Assembly: GCA_017543805.1 (NCBI GenBank)
Contig: JAFYFK010000193.1
Location: forward strand, 1-5,466
Direction of reading: 5' to 3'
Origin: Bacillota bacterium
Lineage (GTDB): Bacteria; Bacillota; Clostridia; Peptostreptococcales; Anaerovoracaceae
DNA: 5,466 nucleotides
Part shown: one piece after another, positions 4,641 to 5,466 of the stretch
How the letters are laid out: every line of letters starts with the position of its first letter
How positions within the stretch are numbered: the first letter of the stretch is position 1
Notes under the pieces: generated by a model
Database searches by the model: none
Seen by the model: the letters and a program-made list of their open reading frames with translations, nothing else
Told to the model about the DNA's origin: nothing
Translations under genes and position numbers: made by a program

Positions 4641-5466
4641 ATGGCTAATTTATTCGTAGATAAAGCTCAGATATTCATAAAATCCGGAAAAGGCGGAAAC
4701 GGAGCGGTTTCCTTCCGCCGCGAGCCCTTCGTCCCGCAGGGCGGCCCTGACGGCGGCAACGGCGGCAAGGGCGGCGACGTGATCTTCATTGCCGACAGAA
4801 ACCTCCGCACGCTCATGGATTTCCGATATAAAAGGAAATACCAGGCCGAAAACGGCGAAGACGGACGCGGCAAAAAGATGTACGGAAAAGACGGTCAGGA
4901 TCTTATTATAAAGGTCCCGATGGGTACTGTGCTGCGCGACGTCGAAAGCGGAGCTGTAATGGCGGACCTTAAGGAGGACGGCCAGCGATTTGTCGCTGCT
5001 AAAGGCGGCAAGGGCGGAAAAGGTAACGATTTCTTTAAGAATTCCGTAAGACAGGCTCCTAATTTTGCGGAATCCGGCGGTTTTTCGACCGAAAGGACCG
5101 TAGAACTTGAGCTTAAGCTGATAGCCGACGTAGGCCTCATAGGATATCCCAACGTCGGAAAGTCCACGCTGCTCTCGGTAAGCACAAGCGCGACCCCCAA
5201 GATCGCCAACTATCACTTTACGACCATTACGCCCAACCTCGGCGTCGTAACGATGTTCGACGACAGCTTTGTAATGGCTGACATTCCGGGTCTTATCGAA
5301 GGCGCCTCAGCAGGTTCCGGACTCGGCCTGGAATTCCTTAAGCATATAGAACGAACCAGGATACTGATCCACGTTGTGGACGCGGCCGGAAGCGAAGGCA
5401 GAGACCCAAAGGAAGATCTCGACAAGATCAACGCTGAACTCGCAAGCTACAGCGAAAAGCTGATTA
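4641..5466 (+). CDS. obgE: GTPase Obg (ObgE/CgtA), N-terminal part; 3' end outside window
   Basis: Obg is an essential GTPase acting in late 50S subunit assembly and in growth and stress signalling. The frame is open from ATG 4641 to the end of the window, giving 275 residues of a protein usually about 430 long. Residues 1-158 are the glycine-rich Obg fold (SGKGGNGAVSFRRE at 15-28, GGPDGGNGGKGGDV at 34-47, AAKGGKGGKGN at 119-129). The G domain follows: P-loop GYPNVGKST at 168-176, switch I with YHFTTITPNLG at 191-201, and DIPGLIEGAS at 214-223 containing the G3 motif. The G4 NKxD motif and C-terminal domain lie beyond the window. Unlike recA, rplU and rpmA it has no Shine-Dalgarno sequence; the bases before ATG are AT-rich (TTTAATTATAAAA). 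It follows rpmA, as in many bacteria, but a terminator and a folded element separate the two. Confidence 0.97.
   Translation, partial: MANLFVDKAQIFIKSGKGGNGAVSFRREPFVPQGGPDGGNGGKGGDVIFIADRNLRTLMDFRYKRKYQAENGEDGRGKKMYGKDGQDLIIKVPMGTVLRDVESGAVMADLKEDGQRFVAAKGGKGGKGNDFFKNSVRQAPNFAESGGFSTERTVELELKLIADVGLIGYPNVGKSTLLSVSTSATPKIANYHFTTITPNLGVVTMFDDSFVMADIPGLIEGASAGSGLGLEFLKHIERTRILIHVVDAAGSEGRDPKEDLDKINAELASYSEKLI

Overview
This window is a stretch of housekeeping chromosome from what looks like a low-to-moderate-GC Gram-positive bacterium of the Clostridia type. Three things support this. The gene order rimO-pgsA-cinA-recA is typical of Firmicutes. The recA control region carries a Gram-positive (DinR/LexA) SOS box of the form GAAC-N4-GTTC. 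The L27 and Obg sequences resemble Firmicutes versions. Strong GGAGG-type ribosome binding sites fit the same picture. I cannot name the genus.

Layout, all on the + strand. Positions 2-550 hold the 3' end of rimO (ribosomal protein S12 methylthiotransferase). It is followed closely by pgsA (570-1091, GTG start) and cinA (1093-2334, one base after the pgsA stop), which together look like one operon. A 115-base gap then holds a clear promoter and a perfect SOS operator in front of recA (2450-3523). No terminator is visible after recA. After a further 151 bases, which contain a strong sigma-A-type promoter and a probable autoregulatory L21 leader RNA, comes rplU (3675-4169), then rpmA (4189-4449) and a good intrinsic terminator. 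The 191-base gap between rpmA and obgE contains that terminator and a long GC-rich imperfect inverted repeat of about 100 bases. The window ends inside obgE (4641 onward).

Functionally the window joins two modules: a lipid/DNA-repair module (pgsA, cinA, SOS-controlled recA) and a ribosome module (L21, L27 and the ribosome-assembly GTPase Obg). rimO also acts on the ribosome.

The most notable points are: (1) the structured inverted repeat at 4515-4614, which no gene explains; (2) an L27 encoded directly in its mature form, with no room for the Firmicutes N-terminal extension and no prp protease gene between rplU and rpmA; (3) an L21 with a charged linker and a SAP/HeH/Rho-N-like C-terminal domain; (4) an obgE start with no Shine-Dalgarno sequence. 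I did not find a wholly new multi-gene system. The inverted repeat is the best candidate for something undescribed.
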